DNA of 40,407 nt from Anaerolineales bacterium (GCA_022450585.1 JAKUPR010000001.1:124377-164783); one strand, 5' to 3'; shown: positions 1 through 8,398, counted from the stretch's first letter. The notes: generated from the sequence alone by a model not told the origin. Made by a program: numbers and translations.

Positions 1-493
1 GTGGAACTCCCTCTGTGGGACCGGTTATACTCATGAAGCCCCCCATAGCCTGAATGATGAAATCGTATCCAGGGCGTGCACTATAAGGTCCGGTGTAGCC
101 ATAACCCGTTACTGTGCAATATACTAATCCTGGACGGATTTTCTGGAGTGTCTCGTAGTCAAGTCCCCAACGTTCCAGCGTACCCGTCTTGAAGTTTTCC
201 ACAAGCACGTCACCCTGGCTAATGATTTCCTTTAGGATTGTCAATCCTGTGTCGGATTTTAGATTGAGCGTGATGCTTCGTTTGTTTCGGTTTGCACATA
301 GAAAATAGGCTGCTTCTCCCTTTTCCGTGAATGGTGGGCCCCAGTGGCGGGTATCGTCACCGTGGTTGGGTTCTTCAATCTTTATCACGTCTGCGCCAAG
401 GTCACCGAGCATCATGGTGCAATACGGTCCTGCTAGTATTCTCGTGAGGTCAATCACTCGTACGTCTTGTAGTAATCCGGATTCGTTGTTCAT
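1..493 (-). CDS. CaiB/BaiF (class III) CoA-transferase, partial
   Basis: The first 164 residues of a family III acyl-CoA transferase; the rest lies beyond the left edge. The minus-strand frame opens with ATG at 493. It shows the family's N-terminal features: VRVIDLTRILAGPYCTMMLG at about residues 11-30, then ADVIKIEEP, the NRNKRSITLNLK segment and DVLVENFKTGTLERWGLDY. Family members move CoA between carboxylic acids (formyl-, carnitine- and similar acyl-CoAs) in the cytosol. The catalytic Asp, near residue 169 in formyl-CoA transferase, would fall just outside the window, so activity cannot be judged. The gene diverges from the amidase at 707 across a 213-bp promoter region. The substrate is unknown. 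Confidence 0.9.
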   Translation of the reverse strand, partial: MNNESGLLQDVRVIDLTRILAGPYCTMMLGDLGADVIKIEEPNHGDDTRHWGPPFTEKGEAAYFLCANRNKRSITLNLKSDTGLTILKEIISQGDVLVENFKTGTLERWGLDYETLQKIRPGLVYCTVTGYGYTGPYSARPGYDFIIQAMGGFMSITGPTEGVP

Positions 494-554
494 GATAGTT
501 CTTTTGCTATTTACGCTGCGGTTAATCTGTATACGAAGTTGTAAAGGGTGGTCA

Positions 555-563
555 TGCTATAAT
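555..563 (+). promoter_or_regulatory. Candidate extended -10 promoter for the amidase
   Basis: TGCTATAAT is a perfect extended -10 element (TGn plus TATAAT) with no good -35. Transcription would start near 570, leaving a leader of about 137 nt before the amidase ATG. I recognise no riboswitch in that leader. Confidence 0.4.
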
Positions 564-706
564 TTAAGCTCCCTAATATACAGGAAAACGCGCTCGGTGT
601 TCTGGAGGCGGGTTGGTAGCCGACATTATACAATGGGCAGCGGGATACCTTGCTAATATCAACTAGCTTATGAAGCCAGCGAGTTTTAAGTATTTTCCCC
701 CTGGCT

Positions 707-1990
707 ATGAAAATTGTGTCGCTCAAGAAAATTAAGCTTGGCGACGATAGTTCGCTGCTTGCTTACCTGGCTGATTTGGAGGCTCATTTTCGGGAACGGG
801 AACCGGGTGTGCTCGCGTTTGTGCCTGAAGAGGGGCGTTTTGAACGGCTACGGCGTGATGCGCATGTTCTTATGAATCAATATCCGGATCCTGCAAAACG
901 ACCGGGGCTTTTTGGGATACCGGTTGGGGTGAAAGATATCTTTCATGTGGATGAGTTTATTACGCGCGCGGGTAGTGAAGTGCCAGCAGATTTGTTGCGG
1001 GGTGCCGAGGCTGAGAGCGTACGCATCCTAAAAGCAGCTGGAGTGCTGATAATGGGCAAGACGGTTACCACTGAATTTGCCTACTTTGCTCCTGGTCCTA
1101 CTCGTAACCCGCATAATCTCAGACATACTCCGGGTGGCTCTAGCAGCGGGTCGGCTGCTGCTGTCGGGGCGGGTTTGTGTCCGCTAGCCTTGGGCACACA
1201 GACTATCGGGTCAATCATTCGCCCGGCAGCTTATTCTGGGGTGGTAGGTTACAAGCCAACTTATGAGCGTATTTCACGTGCTGGGGTAATCCCCCTGTCT
1301 CCGTCGCTCGATCACATTGGAGCTTTTAGTGTGGATGTATCCGGAGTTGCCCTAGCGGCGGATGTCCTTGTGAAAGGTTGGGATTCTTCGGTTGTCAGGG
1401 CTCGTTCAGGTTTACCTCAGCTGGGTATCCCGAATGGCGAATATTTGGAATATGCGACGTCCGAAGGGCATGATCATTTTTGGGCAAACTGCAATCGCCT
1501 TCGGGAGGCCGGTTTTGTAATTAAGTCCATTTCCACTATGTTGGATTATGACGCAATTTGCACTCGTCACAATCTACTACTGGCAGCAGAGGCAGCACGT
1601 GTGCATACGCAGTGGTTCTCTGAGCATAAAGATTGCTATCATGCAAAGACCGTAGAATTGATTGAGCGTGGTCAGACTATTGCTGGCGACGATTTGGTAC
1701 GGGCGCGATACGGGCGTGAGGAGTTGCGGTGCGCACTGCACGGGATGATGGATGCCAATCAGATCGACTTGTGGATTTCTCCGTCAGCGACGGGTGTGGC
1801 ACCGCAAGGATTGGAAAGTACTGGTGACCCAGTTATGAATCTGCTTTGGACGCATGGAGGGCTACCTACAATTGGGATGCCATCAGGTAAGTCGTCGGAT
1901 GGTCTGTACTTTGGATTGCAACTAGCTGCTCGTTTTGGAAATGATGAGTTGCTGTTTGCGTGGGCTTCCGAAATTGAAAAGGTTTTGTAA
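707..1990 (+). CDS. Amidase-signature family amidohydrolase
   Basis: A 427-residue amidase-signature hydrolase, the family of GatA, allophanate hydrolase and AtzF-like enzymes. The Ser-cisSer-Lys triad is visible: Lys76 in GVKDIF, the cis-Ser within GGSSSGSAAAV (residues 143-153) and the nucleophile Ser169 in GTQTIGSIIRPA. The family usually reads GGS before the basic residue, so the Ile at 168 is a small variation. It is shorter than GatA (about 480), lies apart from gatB/gatC, and has family-typical segments up to the C-terminus, which argues for a catabolic amidase rather than tRNA amidotransferase. No membrane segment or signal peptide is seen. Substrate unknown. The ATG at 707 has no clear ribosome-binding site. 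Confidence 0.9.
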   Translation: MKIVSLKKIKLGDDSSLLAYLADLEAHFREREPGVLAFVPEEGRFERLRRDAHVLMNQYPDPAKRPGLFGIPVGVKDIFHVDEFITRAGSEVPADLLRGAEAESVRILKAAGVLIMGKTVTTEFAYFAPGPTRNPHNLRHTPGGSSSGSAAAVGAGLCPLALGTQTIGSIIRPAAYSGVVGYKPTYERISRAGVIPLSPSLDHIGAFSVDVSGVALAADVLVKGWDSSVVRARSGLPQLGIPNGEYLEYATSEGHDHFWANCNRLREAGFVIKSISTMLDYDAICTRHNLLLAAEAARVHTQWFSEHKDCYHAKTVELIERGQTIAGDDLVRARYGREELRCALHGMMDANQIDLWISPSATGVAPQGLESTGDPVMNLLWTHGGLPTIGMPSGKSSDGLYFGLQLAARFGNDELLFAWASEIEKVL

Positions 1991-1998
1991 CTAGTAAT

Positions 1999-2274
1999 GA
2001 ATGTATAATCAGTGAGCAAATAGGGCATGAAGTATACGCAGAGCCGACTGATTTAAATGAGTGGGTTCTACGAGCGCGCGGTAATGGATTGGGAGATTAT
2101 CCACTCGAGGCTCTCCGCATGATGTTCGATTATTACGACAAATATGGATTCTGGTATGGGTTCTGGGGCAATTCCAATACTCTGCACAAGTTGTTGGGAA
2201 GGCCACCGACTTCTTATGCATCTTTTATAGAAAGAGTTGTGAGAAACAAAAGTGTGTCAATTAACAGCAATTAA
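1999..2274 (+). pseudogene. Remnant of an NmrA-like NAD(P)-binding reductase (C-terminal piece)
   Basis: This frame is open from inside the amidase 3' end to the stop at 2274 but has no usable start. Its translation matches the C-terminal part of NmrA/atypical SDR proteins: SEQIGHEVYAEPTDLNEWV, then a helix ending DYYDKYGFW, then the family-typical LLGRPPTSYASFIERV. The whole N-terminal Rossmann fold (about 200 residues with the GxxGxxG loop) is absent. I read it as what is left after a deletion that joined the amidase end to the tail of a reductase gene. The only in-frame start-like codon is TTG at 2089, which would give a meaningless 61-residue peptide. Confidence 0.6.
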
Positions 2275-2406
2275 TATGTTGTCAGAAAAATTATGGGAGC
2301 AGGAAGGTTCTTGTGATGGTTCATGATGGTAAGTTACAGCAAATCCGGGAGAATAGATTGATGATTGCAGTTCAAGGCCTTTATAGTTCATGTCTGGTGG
2401 GTTTAC

Positions 2407-2889
2407 ATGGTTAATGTGAGTACTTCCCGCGAGAAACGAACTTTAAACTGGATGGATTGTTTGCGGTCTAGCGGTTACCGTTTAACAGAAGCTCGTCAGG
2501 CAGTCATAGATGTTTTGGCAAAAAGTGATCGAGCTTTGAATGCGACGGAAATTTTCGATTTTGCCAGAGAAGGATATCCTTCTCTGGGGTTGGTTAGCGT
2601 TTACCGTACGCTAGAGAAACTTGAAGAATTAAATTTAATTCAAAAGGTTCATCATCCGGACGGGTGCCAGAGTTACATTGCTGGATTCACAGGGCATCAG
2701 CATCTCATGATTTGCCGCGTGTGTGAACAAGCGGAATTCTTTGAGGGAGATGATCTTACTCCACTAATTGAGCATGTCTCCAGGGAGAGTGGTTTTACCA
2801 TTCAAGAACACTGGCTACAATTTTTTGGGATATGCTCTGAATGTAATAACTCCGCTACATCTAATAACTTACGTAAAAAATCCTCATAG
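2407..2889 (+). CDS. zur: Fur-family zinc-responsive repressor (Zur)
   Basis: A Fur-superfamily metal-dependent repressor. It has the N-terminal winged helix (RLTEARQAVIDVL, then SVYRTLEKLEELNLI, the recognition region) and the C-terminal dimer domain with HQHLMICRVCE and a second CSEC motif, the two CxxC pairs that hold the structural zinc. Its position directly before a zinc-type ABC uptake operon, with a perfect palindromic operator between them, makes Zur the best reading; MntR-like or Fur use cannot be excluded from sequence. I chose ATG at 2407, which has GGTGGG just upstream; a TTG at 2365 would add 14 residues of non-family sequence. It probably represses znuA and perhaps itself. Confidence 0.9.
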   Translation: MVNVSTSREKRTLNWMDCLRSSGYRLTEARQAVIDVLAKSDRALNATEIFDFAREGYPSLGLVSVYRTLEKLEELNLIQKVHHPDGCQSYIAGFTGHQHLMICRVCEQAEFFEGDDLTPLIEHVSRESGFTIQEHWLQFFGICSECNNSATSNNLRKKSS

Positions 2890-2921
2890 CATAAGTGTAC
2901 ACAGCCCAAAATAATTAACTC

Positions 2922-2950
2922 TTGACTTTAATGCCGAATATAGGTAAAAT
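2922..2950 (+). promoter_or_regulatory. Sigma-70-type promoter of znuA
   Basis: TTGACT (2922-2927) and TAAAAT (2945-2950) are separated by exactly 17 bp. Transcription should start near 2957, the first base of the palindrome that follows. Confidence 0.75.
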
Positions 2951-2956
2951 CTGGCC

Positions 2957-2981
2957 GATAATGAAAATGGTTTTCATTATC
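2957..2981 (+). promoter_or_regulatory. Zur/Fur-type operator (25-bp perfect palindrome)
   Basis: Two 11-bp arms, GATAATGAAAA (2957-2967) and TTTTCATTATC (2971-2981), are exact inverse complements around TGG. The outer GATAAT and ATTATC blocks match the ends of the classic Fur box. The site covers the predicted transcription start of znuA and lies next to the zur gene, so a bound repressor would block transcription initiation. Confidence 0.85.
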
Positions 2982-3013
2982 AATAGTTATGATCCTATAG
3001 GTAAGAGGTTTAC

Positions 3014-3982
3014 ATGAGCAAATTAAGACTTTTTCTTGGATTGATAATCTTGATCTTTGCCGCTGGGTGTCAGAGAGTAGATCAACAAGATAATGAGTAT
3101 GAAACGGGAGGTGCAACAGATACCGGAAAACTCAAGGTTGTGGCCACGACTACTATCGTTGGCGATGTCGTCTCCGAAATTGGGGGTGATCTTATTGACC
3201 TGACTGTGCTCTTGCCGGTAGGAACGGATCCCCATGGTTTTGATCCCACGCCCCAAGATGTTGCTAAACTAGCGGATGCTGATGTAATTTTTGCTAATGG
3301 GTTGGGCTTAGAGGAATTCCTCGATTCAATGATCGAAAGTGCAGGTGTTGAAAATAAGGTTGTGTACGTATCTGATGGGATTGATTTACTAAGATCCGAA
3401 GAACATCATGATGAGGACGAAGGTGAAGAACATCATCATGAACATAATCATGGTGGGATCGATCCGCACACTTGGTTTAGTCCCCTCAACGTGATGGTTT
3501 GGATCCATAATATTGCGTACGCACTCAGTGACGTGGATCCCGATAGTGCTCAGGCATACGCGCACAATGAGGAGGTTTATGAAGCGGAGTTGGTTGAACT
3601 GGATACTTGGATTCGAGAACAGGTTGCGCAAATCCCTGAGGATAATCGCAATCTGGTCACTGATCACTCCTTGTTTACTTATTTCGCCGATGAGTATTCA
3701 TTTACTCAGGTAGGTGCACTTATCCCTGGATACAGTACCGTGTCTGAACCGACTGCTCAAGAACTCGCGCAAATTGAAGACGCGATTGAAGATTTGAATG
3801 TAAAGGCGGTGTTCGTCGGATATACCGTCAATCCGGTACTGGGTGAACGAGTTGCGGATGATACTGGGACCGAGTTAGTTTTTGTTTATACTGGCGCACT
3901 GTCTGAAACTGATGGTGCAGCGGCGACTTATCTCCACTATATGCGATACAATACGACCGCGTTTGTTAACGCGTTAAGATAG
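3014..3982 (+). CDS. znuA: Zinc ABC transporter substrate-binding lipoprotein
   Basis: A cluster A-I metal-binding protein of 322 residues. It starts with a lipoprotein signal (lipobox FAAGC, Cys19), so the mature protein would be anchored outside the cytoplasmic membrane. Likely metal ligands are His74 (GTDPHGFDP), His152 (GIDPHTWFSP) and His218 (TDHSLFTYF). A His/Asp/Glu-rich loop at 129-146 sits between the first and second ligands, as in zinc-specific ZnuA; three His ligands plus this loop favour zinc over manganese. The C-terminal TYLHYMRYNTTAFVNAL is family-typical. ATG at 3014 follows AAGAGG at good spacing. It is the first gene of the operon. Confidence 0.92.
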   Translation: MSKLRLFLGLIILIFAAGCQRVDQQDNEYETGGATDTGKLKVVATTTIVGDVVSEIGGDLIDLTVLLPVGTDPHGFDPTPQDVAKLADADVIFANGLGLEEFLDSMIESAGVENKVVYVSDGIDLLRSEEHHDEDEGEEHHHEHNHGGIDPHTWFSPLNVMVWIHNIAYALSDVDPDSAQAYAHNEEVYEAELVELDTWIREQVAQIPEDNRNLVTDHSLFTYFADEYSFTQVGALIPGYSTVSEPTAQELAQIEDAIEDLNVKAVFVGYTVNPVLGERVADDTGTELVFVYTGALSETDGAAATYLHYMRYNTTAFVNALR

Positions 3983-3994
3983 TATTATTTTGAA

Positions 3995-4013
3995 TATGTC
4001 CCTATGGGACATA
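3995..4013 (+). other. Intercistronic hairpin between znuA and znuC
   Basis: TATGTCCC (3995-4002) and GGGACATA (4006-4013) form an 8-bp stem with a 3-nt loop. No T-run follows, so it is probably not a terminator. A hairpin here could protect the znuA 3' end and keep more binding protein than ATPase; this role is inferred. Confidence 0.5.
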
Positions 4014-4075
4014 AATGTTAGGTAAGCCATTGTATAGGACTTCCAGGCTTAAAGACTTGTGAGTCGGTGGCAATT

Positions 4076-4918
4076 ATGACCATTTTGCAAGAACTACAGA
4101 AGTTATCACAGCATCTCTCAAAAAAGCGTCAACCTCATCATGCTGACGCACCCATTTTGCGTGTGCAAGATATCAGCGTTGCTTTTGAAACCGGGGTTGC
4201 GATAAAAAATATTAATTTTGAGCTCAATGTTGGTGAGAGATTAGCTATCGTGGGACCTAATGGTGCTGGTAAAAGCACCTTACTTAAGGTTATCGCTGGG
4301 ATACAGCACTCAACCGAGGGTAAGATTCAGATCTTTGGCCATGATCCCGGAGGACACATTTGCATTGCGTACGTACCCCAACGGAATCAGGTGGACTGGC
4401 AATTTCCAGTGACCGTATCGGATGTGGTTATGATGGGACGGGTTGGGCAAATGGGACTATTCAGAAACCCCAAAGATCGGGATTGGAAACTGGTTAATCA
4501 TGCTTTGAAAACAGTGGGGATGGATTTATACAGTAAACGACAGATCAGTCAGCTTTCCGTGGGGCAGCAGCAGCGGATGTTTATTGCTCGGGCTCTGGCT
4601 CAAGAGGCCGAGTTAATACTCATGGATGAACCACTAACCGGATTGGATGTTAGTTTGCAGGAAGAGATGTTCAGAATTTTGGACCATCTCCAGACTCTGA
4701 ATGTGACCGTTTTGGTTTCCCATCATGATTTAAAAACGGCCTCTAAACATTTTGAACGCGTGATGTTATTGAATAAAGAAATGTTAGGGCTTGGGATGGC
4801 AGATCAAGTTCTGACTCCCGAAAATTTGGTAGTCGCCTATGGTGTACATTTGCATCTCGTGCCGACCGATGATGGGATGCTGGCGTTGGGTGAGATGTAT
4901 GGTGATGATGGGACCTAG
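4076..4918 (+). CDS. znuC: Zinc ABC transporter ATP-binding protein
   Basis: The ATPase of the metal importer, about 280 residues. It has Walker A (GPNGAGKST), Q-loop (VPQRNQVDWQFPV), the ABC signature as LSVGQQQR, Walker B (LILMDEPL) and the H-loop His in VSHHD. QRNQVDWQFPVTVSDVVMMG is characteristic of Mn/Zn/Fe importer ATPases. Before the nucleotide-binding domain is an extra polar 30-residue stretch (LQKLSQHLSKKRQPHH) not usual in the family. I prefer ATG at 4076, with GGTGG just upstream; a GTG at 4067 adds three residues. It lies between znuA and znuB, which supply the binding protein and pore. Confidence 0.9.
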   Translation: MTILQELQKLSQHLSKKRQPHHADAPILRVQDISVAFETGVAIKNINFELNVGERLAIVGPNGAGKSTLLKVIAGIQHSTEGKIQIFGHDPGGHICIAYVPQRNQVDWQFPVTVSDVVMMGRVGQMGLFRNPKDRDWKLVNHALKTVGMDLYSKRQISQLSVGQQQRMFIARALAQEAELILMDEPLTGLDVSLQEEMFRILDHLQTLNVTVLVSHHDLKTASKHFERVMLLNKEMLGLGMADQVLTPENLVVAYGVHLHLVPTDDGMLALGEMYGDDGT

Positions 4919-4990
4919 AAAATATAATGTGTGTGTTTATAAGATTTGGCTCGATAACAGAGTATCTGTAGGTGTAATGTAACAGTAATT

Positions 4991-5836
4991 ATGATTGCAA
5001 TTATTATGGAACCTCTTCAGTATGCGTTTATGGTACGCGGCATCATTGCTGCAGTCCTAGTAGGGATTGTGTGTGCAGTAGTGGGTGCTTATGTGGTTTT
5101 GCGGGGAATGGCTTTTTTTGGGGACGCATTAGCTCACTCGATTTTGCCGGGGATTGCTGTCGGTTATTTAGTGGGAGGGGGCATTCGTCCAACCCTGTTT
5201 TGGTGGGCGCTGATTGCTGCAATATTAAGCTCATTGGGGATAGGTGCCATTAGCCGTAGTACGAAAATTAAGGAGGACACGGCGATTGGTGTTATCTTTG
5301 CTGGTATGTTTGCTCTGGGGGTCGCTTTAATCTCTACGGTTCGTAGTTATTCCGTTGATCTGGCACATTTCTTGTTTGGTGATGTACTGGGGATACAGAA
5401 CAGTGATCTATGGCTAATAATTATCTTTGGGGGATTTGTGCTTGTTACCATTTTAGCTTTTTATAAAGAATTTATGGTGCTCTCGTTTGATCCTATTCTT
5501 GCAGTAACTCTGCGGCTTCCAGTCCGGTCTTTAGAGACTCTGTTATTGGTATTGATTGCTGTTGCAATTGTGGTTTCCCTTCAAACCGTAGGTGTGTCAC
5601 TGACAGTAGCTATGTTGGTGACTCCTGCAGCGGCGGCCTATTTGATTACCAATAGACTTCATGGAATGATGATAATCGGAGTATCTATCGCAACAATTTC
5701 CGGTGTCGTTGGTCTATATTTATCCTACTATCTGAGTATTGCATCTGGCGCGGCGATTGTATTAACTTGTACCGCAACATTTGGTCTGATTTGGGGTTTT
5801 CAATCTGTTCGTAGATTGTCTAAGTATAATAGGTGA
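4991..5836 (+). CDS. znuB: Zinc ABC transporter permease
   Basis: A 281-residue membrane protein of the ABC-3 family with about eight or nine hydrophobic helices. AYVVLRGMAFFGDALAHSIL near the N-terminus is the family signature, and LQTVGVSLTVAMLVTPAAAA is the conserved segment that contacts ZnuC. It forms the homodimeric channel that takes zinc from ZnuA. ATG at 4991 and ATG at 5006 are both possible; neither has a clear ribosome-binding site. It sits 72 bp after znuC, in the same transcription unit. Confidence 0.92.
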   Translation: MIAIIMEPLQYAFMVRGIIAAVLVGIVCAVVGAYVVLRGMAFFGDALAHSILPGIAVGYLVGGGIRPTLFWWALIAAILSSLGIGAISRSTKIKEDTAIGVIFAGMFALGVALISTVRSYSVDLAHFLFGDVLGIQNSDLWLIIIFGGFVLVTILAFYKEFMVLSFDPILAVTLRLPVRSLETLLLVLIAVAIVVSLQTVGVSLTVAMLVTPAAAAYLITNRLHGMMIIGVSIATISGVVGLYLSYYLSIASGAAIVLTCTATFGLIWGFQSVRRLSKYNR

Positions 5837-5864
5837 GAGTATAGAATTTCCTGGGAAGCTGTCA

Positions 5865-6776
5865 TTGAAGGTTTTTCTACCAAGAGCGTTTTGTCTGTGT
5901 CTTATATTCCCCTTGTTTGGTTGTAGGGGTGTTACGGAGGAACAGGATCCGGGGGAGAGCTTTGATGCTGCCGGTCATCCGACGGCAATGCCGGTTGCCA
6001 CTCTCGAGGCATTTGCCGCTGTTGTAAACGGAAAGGCAATTTCTATATATGAATTTGATCGATCGGTTTTACGTTATGAGGCTGCATTGGAAGCGCTCGG
6101 TCTCGATCTTGCAGAGCAGGGTGATTATCGTGCTGTTGTTCTCGATCAAGCGATAGATGCGCGTTTGATTGCGCAGGAAGCTCGTGCACGTGGCTTGGAT
6201 GTTGAAGATCACGAGCTGGAAAGAGCCCTTAATGAGGGTATTCAGGCGCGCGGAGGCAGAGTCGGGTTTGATGATTGGTTAGGTGCCAACTATTTCAGCG
6301 AGGATGAATTCCTGCAAGGTCTGGAGAATCAATTGCTTGCCGTCAAGGTTCAAGAAGAAGTTTTGACTTCAGTAGGTAGTGTGGCAGAGCATGTGCGTGT
6401 GCGCCACATACTACTTGGGACCCGTGAGGAGGCTGAGGTTGTGGAATCGCAACTAGCGAATGGCGCGGATTTTGCAACCCTTGCTCTTAAATACTCGCTC
6501 GACATAAGCACTCGCGTTAACGGGGGTGATCTTGGGTGGTTTCCTCGGGGTTTACTAACTACGCCGGAGCTTGAGGATGTGGCCTTTGAGTTGGTACCCG
6601 GTGAACGTAGCGGAATTGTGGAGACCGCACTGGGTTTTCATTTGGTGGAATCCCTTGGGCGTGACGAGCAGCGACACTTGTCGCCTCAGGCTGCAATTGT
6701 CTTTAGGCAAGCGGTCGTGGATAGATGGCTCATGGAATTGAGATCAGCGGCGGAAATCGAGCGGTTTGTGCCATGA
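5865..6776 (+). CDS. Parvulin-type peptidyl-prolyl isomerase, lipoprotein (PrsA/SurA-like)
   Basis: A 303-residue extracytoplasmic folding factor. The N-terminus is a short lipoprotein signal with lipobox LFGC. A SurA N-like helical domain follows (VVNGKAISIYEFDRSV, then DARLIAQEARARGLDVED), then one rotamase domain from about residue 178 (VRVRHILLG, through NGGDLGWFPRG, to ALGFHLVE). It would help secreted proteins fold at the outer face of the membrane. The start is TTG at 5865, 28 bp after znuB; no earlier start keeps the signal peptide. It lies in line with znuACB and may be read through from it. Close relatives are PrsA of Gram-positives and SurA-type chaperones. Confidence 0.88.
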   Translation: MKVFLPRAFCLCLIFPLFGCRGVTEEQDPGESFDAAGHPTAMPVATLEAFAAVVNGKAISIYEFDRSVLRYEAALEALGLDLAEQGDYRAVVLDQAIDARLIAQEARARGLDVEDHELERALNEGIQARGGRVGFDDWLGANYFSEDEFLQGLENQLLAVKVQEEVLTSVGSVAEHVRVRHILLGTREEAEVVESQLANGADFATLALKYSLDISTRVNGGDLGWFPRGLLTTPELEDVAFELVPGERSGIVETALGFHLVESLGRDEQRHLSPQAAIVFRQAVVDRWLMELRSAAEIERFVP

Positions 6777-6804
6777 CGATCATGACTAGGTAGGAGCATT
6801 TTAT

Positions 6805-7485
6805 ATGGGACAACGCAGATCCTCATTTGTCGATGTACTGACCTCGGCGCTGGTTTACGCTACCATAATGATTGGCGGTCTTTATTTATATATTTTTTTG
6901 GAGCCACAGACCGTCATCAATCCCTTCCCGCCTCCGGAAATTCCGGTGCGGGCTGTGTTGGCGACAAATACTCCTACCCCGAGTCCCGCAACCCAGACGC
7001 CTACAAGCGTGCCGTTAGTTGTCTCCACTGAGGTCAGCATACCTCCTACAGCTATTGTTGTTGCTGCGGAACCTACTGTCACTCCAACTGTTGAGCCTAC
7101 TGATACGCCGACGGGATTTGCTTATACTCTTCAAGAGGGTAGTATTGGTTACACTACTCAGTTTGCTTATCCTGATTTGGAATGTTCTTGGATGGGCATA
7201 GCAGGCACAGTTTTTGGTGGTGATGGCCTCGCTGCGGAAGATATGATTGTACACGTAGATGGTCCAGATGGATTTTCTATAGATGCGATTGCTGGTACCC
7301 GTCCTGAGTTCGGTCCGGCAGGGTATGAGGTGACTTTGGCTAATGCCCCACTTGACAGTGATCAGATGTACGTAATTCAATTGTTGGATGTCTTTGGTGA
7401 GCCGGCTTCTGATTCGTATGCGGTTAGCACATTCAATGACTGTGACCGTAACCTGATTTTGGTCAACTTCGTTCACAATCCCTAA
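6805..7485 (+). CDS. Membrane-anchored protein with Pro/Thr-rich linker and unknown extracellular domain
   Basis: Not assigned to a named family. The 226 residues show a short basic N-terminus, one membrane helix (about 14-32), then a low-complexity linker of T, P, V and A (about 45-105) like those joining domains to the membrane in Chloroflexota surface proteins. A compact C-terminal domain (about 108-226) starts FAYTLQEGS and contains two Cys (in LECSW and NDCDR), possibly a disulfide, consistent with an outside location. It may be a small beta-sandwich; this is a guess. ATG at 6805 has GGAG upstream. It sits between the foldase gene and rsmI. Confidence 0.75.
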   Translation: MGQRRSSFVDVLTSALVYATIMIGGLYLYIFLEPQTVINPFPPPEIPVRAVLATNTPTPSPATQTPTSVPLVVSTEVSIPPTAIVVAAEPTVTPTVEPTDTPTGFAYTLQEGSIGYTTQFAYPDLECSWMGIAGTVFGGDGLAAEDMIVHVDGPDGFSIDAIAGTRPEFGPAGYEVTLANAPLDSDQMYVIQLLDVFGEPASDSYAVSTFNDCDRNLILVNFVHNP

Positions 7486-7494
7486 GAGCGGTGA

Positions 7495-8325
7495 ATGAGG
7501 ACGATGGGCACCCTCTACCTCATCGCCACGCCGATAGGTAACCTTGAAGATTTAAGTCCACGTGCGGTGCGTATGCTCGGTGAGGTTGACCTTATTGCTG
7601 CTGAAGACACACGCCATACACGCAAGCTGCTGTCTCATTTTGAAATACAAACCCCACTGACCAGTTACTTTGAACACAATAAGCTCAGTAAACTTGATGG
7701 CATACTCGATGTGCTGCGACACGGAGATGTGGCTCTGGTATCTGATGGGGGTATGCCAGTGATTTCCGACCCAGGTTATGAGCTACTATGCTCTGCCATA
7801 GATAATGGGCATGATGTGCTCCCGGTGCCGGGCCCGTCTGCGGTGCTGTCGGCTTTGGCGGTCTCGGGTTTGCCGACCGATGCGTTCGTTTTCCTTGGTT
7901 TCTTGCCCCGAAAGGCCGTGGAACGCTGTCGTAAGTTAGCTGAAAATGCTTCTGACCGTCGCACGCTGGTTGCATTCGAATCGCCGCATCGGTTGTCTGC
8001 TGCTCTTAGGGATATCGAAGCTGAGTGGGGTGATCGTCGTCTGGCTGTGGCGCGTGAACTCACTAAGGTTCATGAGGAGATCTTTCGTGGTCCGGTCAGC
8101 GCTGCCAGAGCATACTTTGCAAATGAGCCGGTCCGGGGTGAGGTCACACTGGTTATTGCTGGACGCGCGGATGTGGTGCAACGGAAATGGGAGGCGGCTA
8201 GGGTTTCTGATTCGCTGAGAGATTCTTTAGAGGCTGGCGAGAGTCGATCAAAGGCGGCCAAGGAGATTGCCCGGAGGAGTGGTTGGCCTCGTCGTGACGT
8301 GTATCAGCTGGATTTGCCAGATTAG
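7495..8325 (+). CDS. rsmI: 16S rRNA (cytidine1402-2'-O)-methyltransferase
   Basis: RsmI uses S-adenosylmethionine to 2'-O-methylate C1402 of 16S rRNA in the ribosome decoding centre. The tetrapyrrole-methylase fold is evident: GTLYLIATPIGNLEDLSPRA at the start, AAEDTRHTRKLL, ALVSDGGMPVISDPGYEL, the PGPSAVLSALAVSGLPTD loop, FLGFLPRK and ALRDIEAEWGDRRLAVARELTK. Its 276 residues match the family. The conserved N-terminus favours ATG at 7504; ATG at 7495 adds MRT. It is only 9 bp after the preceding gene, so probably co-transcribed with it. Confidence 0.95.
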   Translation: MRTMGTLYLIATPIGNLEDLSPRAVRMLGEVDLIAAEDTRHTRKLLSHFEIQTPLTSYFEHNKLSKLDGILDVLRHGDVALVSDGGMPVISDPGYELLCSAIDNGHDVLPVPGPSAVLSALAVSGLPTDAFVFLGFLPRKAVERCRKLAENASDRRTLVAFESPHRLSAALRDIEAEWGDRRLAVARELTKVHEEIFRGPVSAARAYFANEPVRGEVTLVIAGRADVVQRKWEAARVSDSLRDSLEAGESRSKAAKEIARRSGWPRRDVYQLDLPD

Positions 8326-8398
8326 TGTGAATGCTGATTTCAGGACCGTCGTACTATGACGTTCTGTATCGGAACTTATGCTGGTACTCAAAAAGACA

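Noticed and set aside
570-706. A guanidine or other riboswitch in the amidase leader
   Set aside because: I tried to match known amidase-linked riboswitch motifs and found none of the conserved core sequences.
2957-2981. Reading the znuA operator as a terminator of zur
   Set aside because: The stem is AT-rich, overlaps the predicted transcription start of znuA and matches Fur-family operator ends much better than a terminator.
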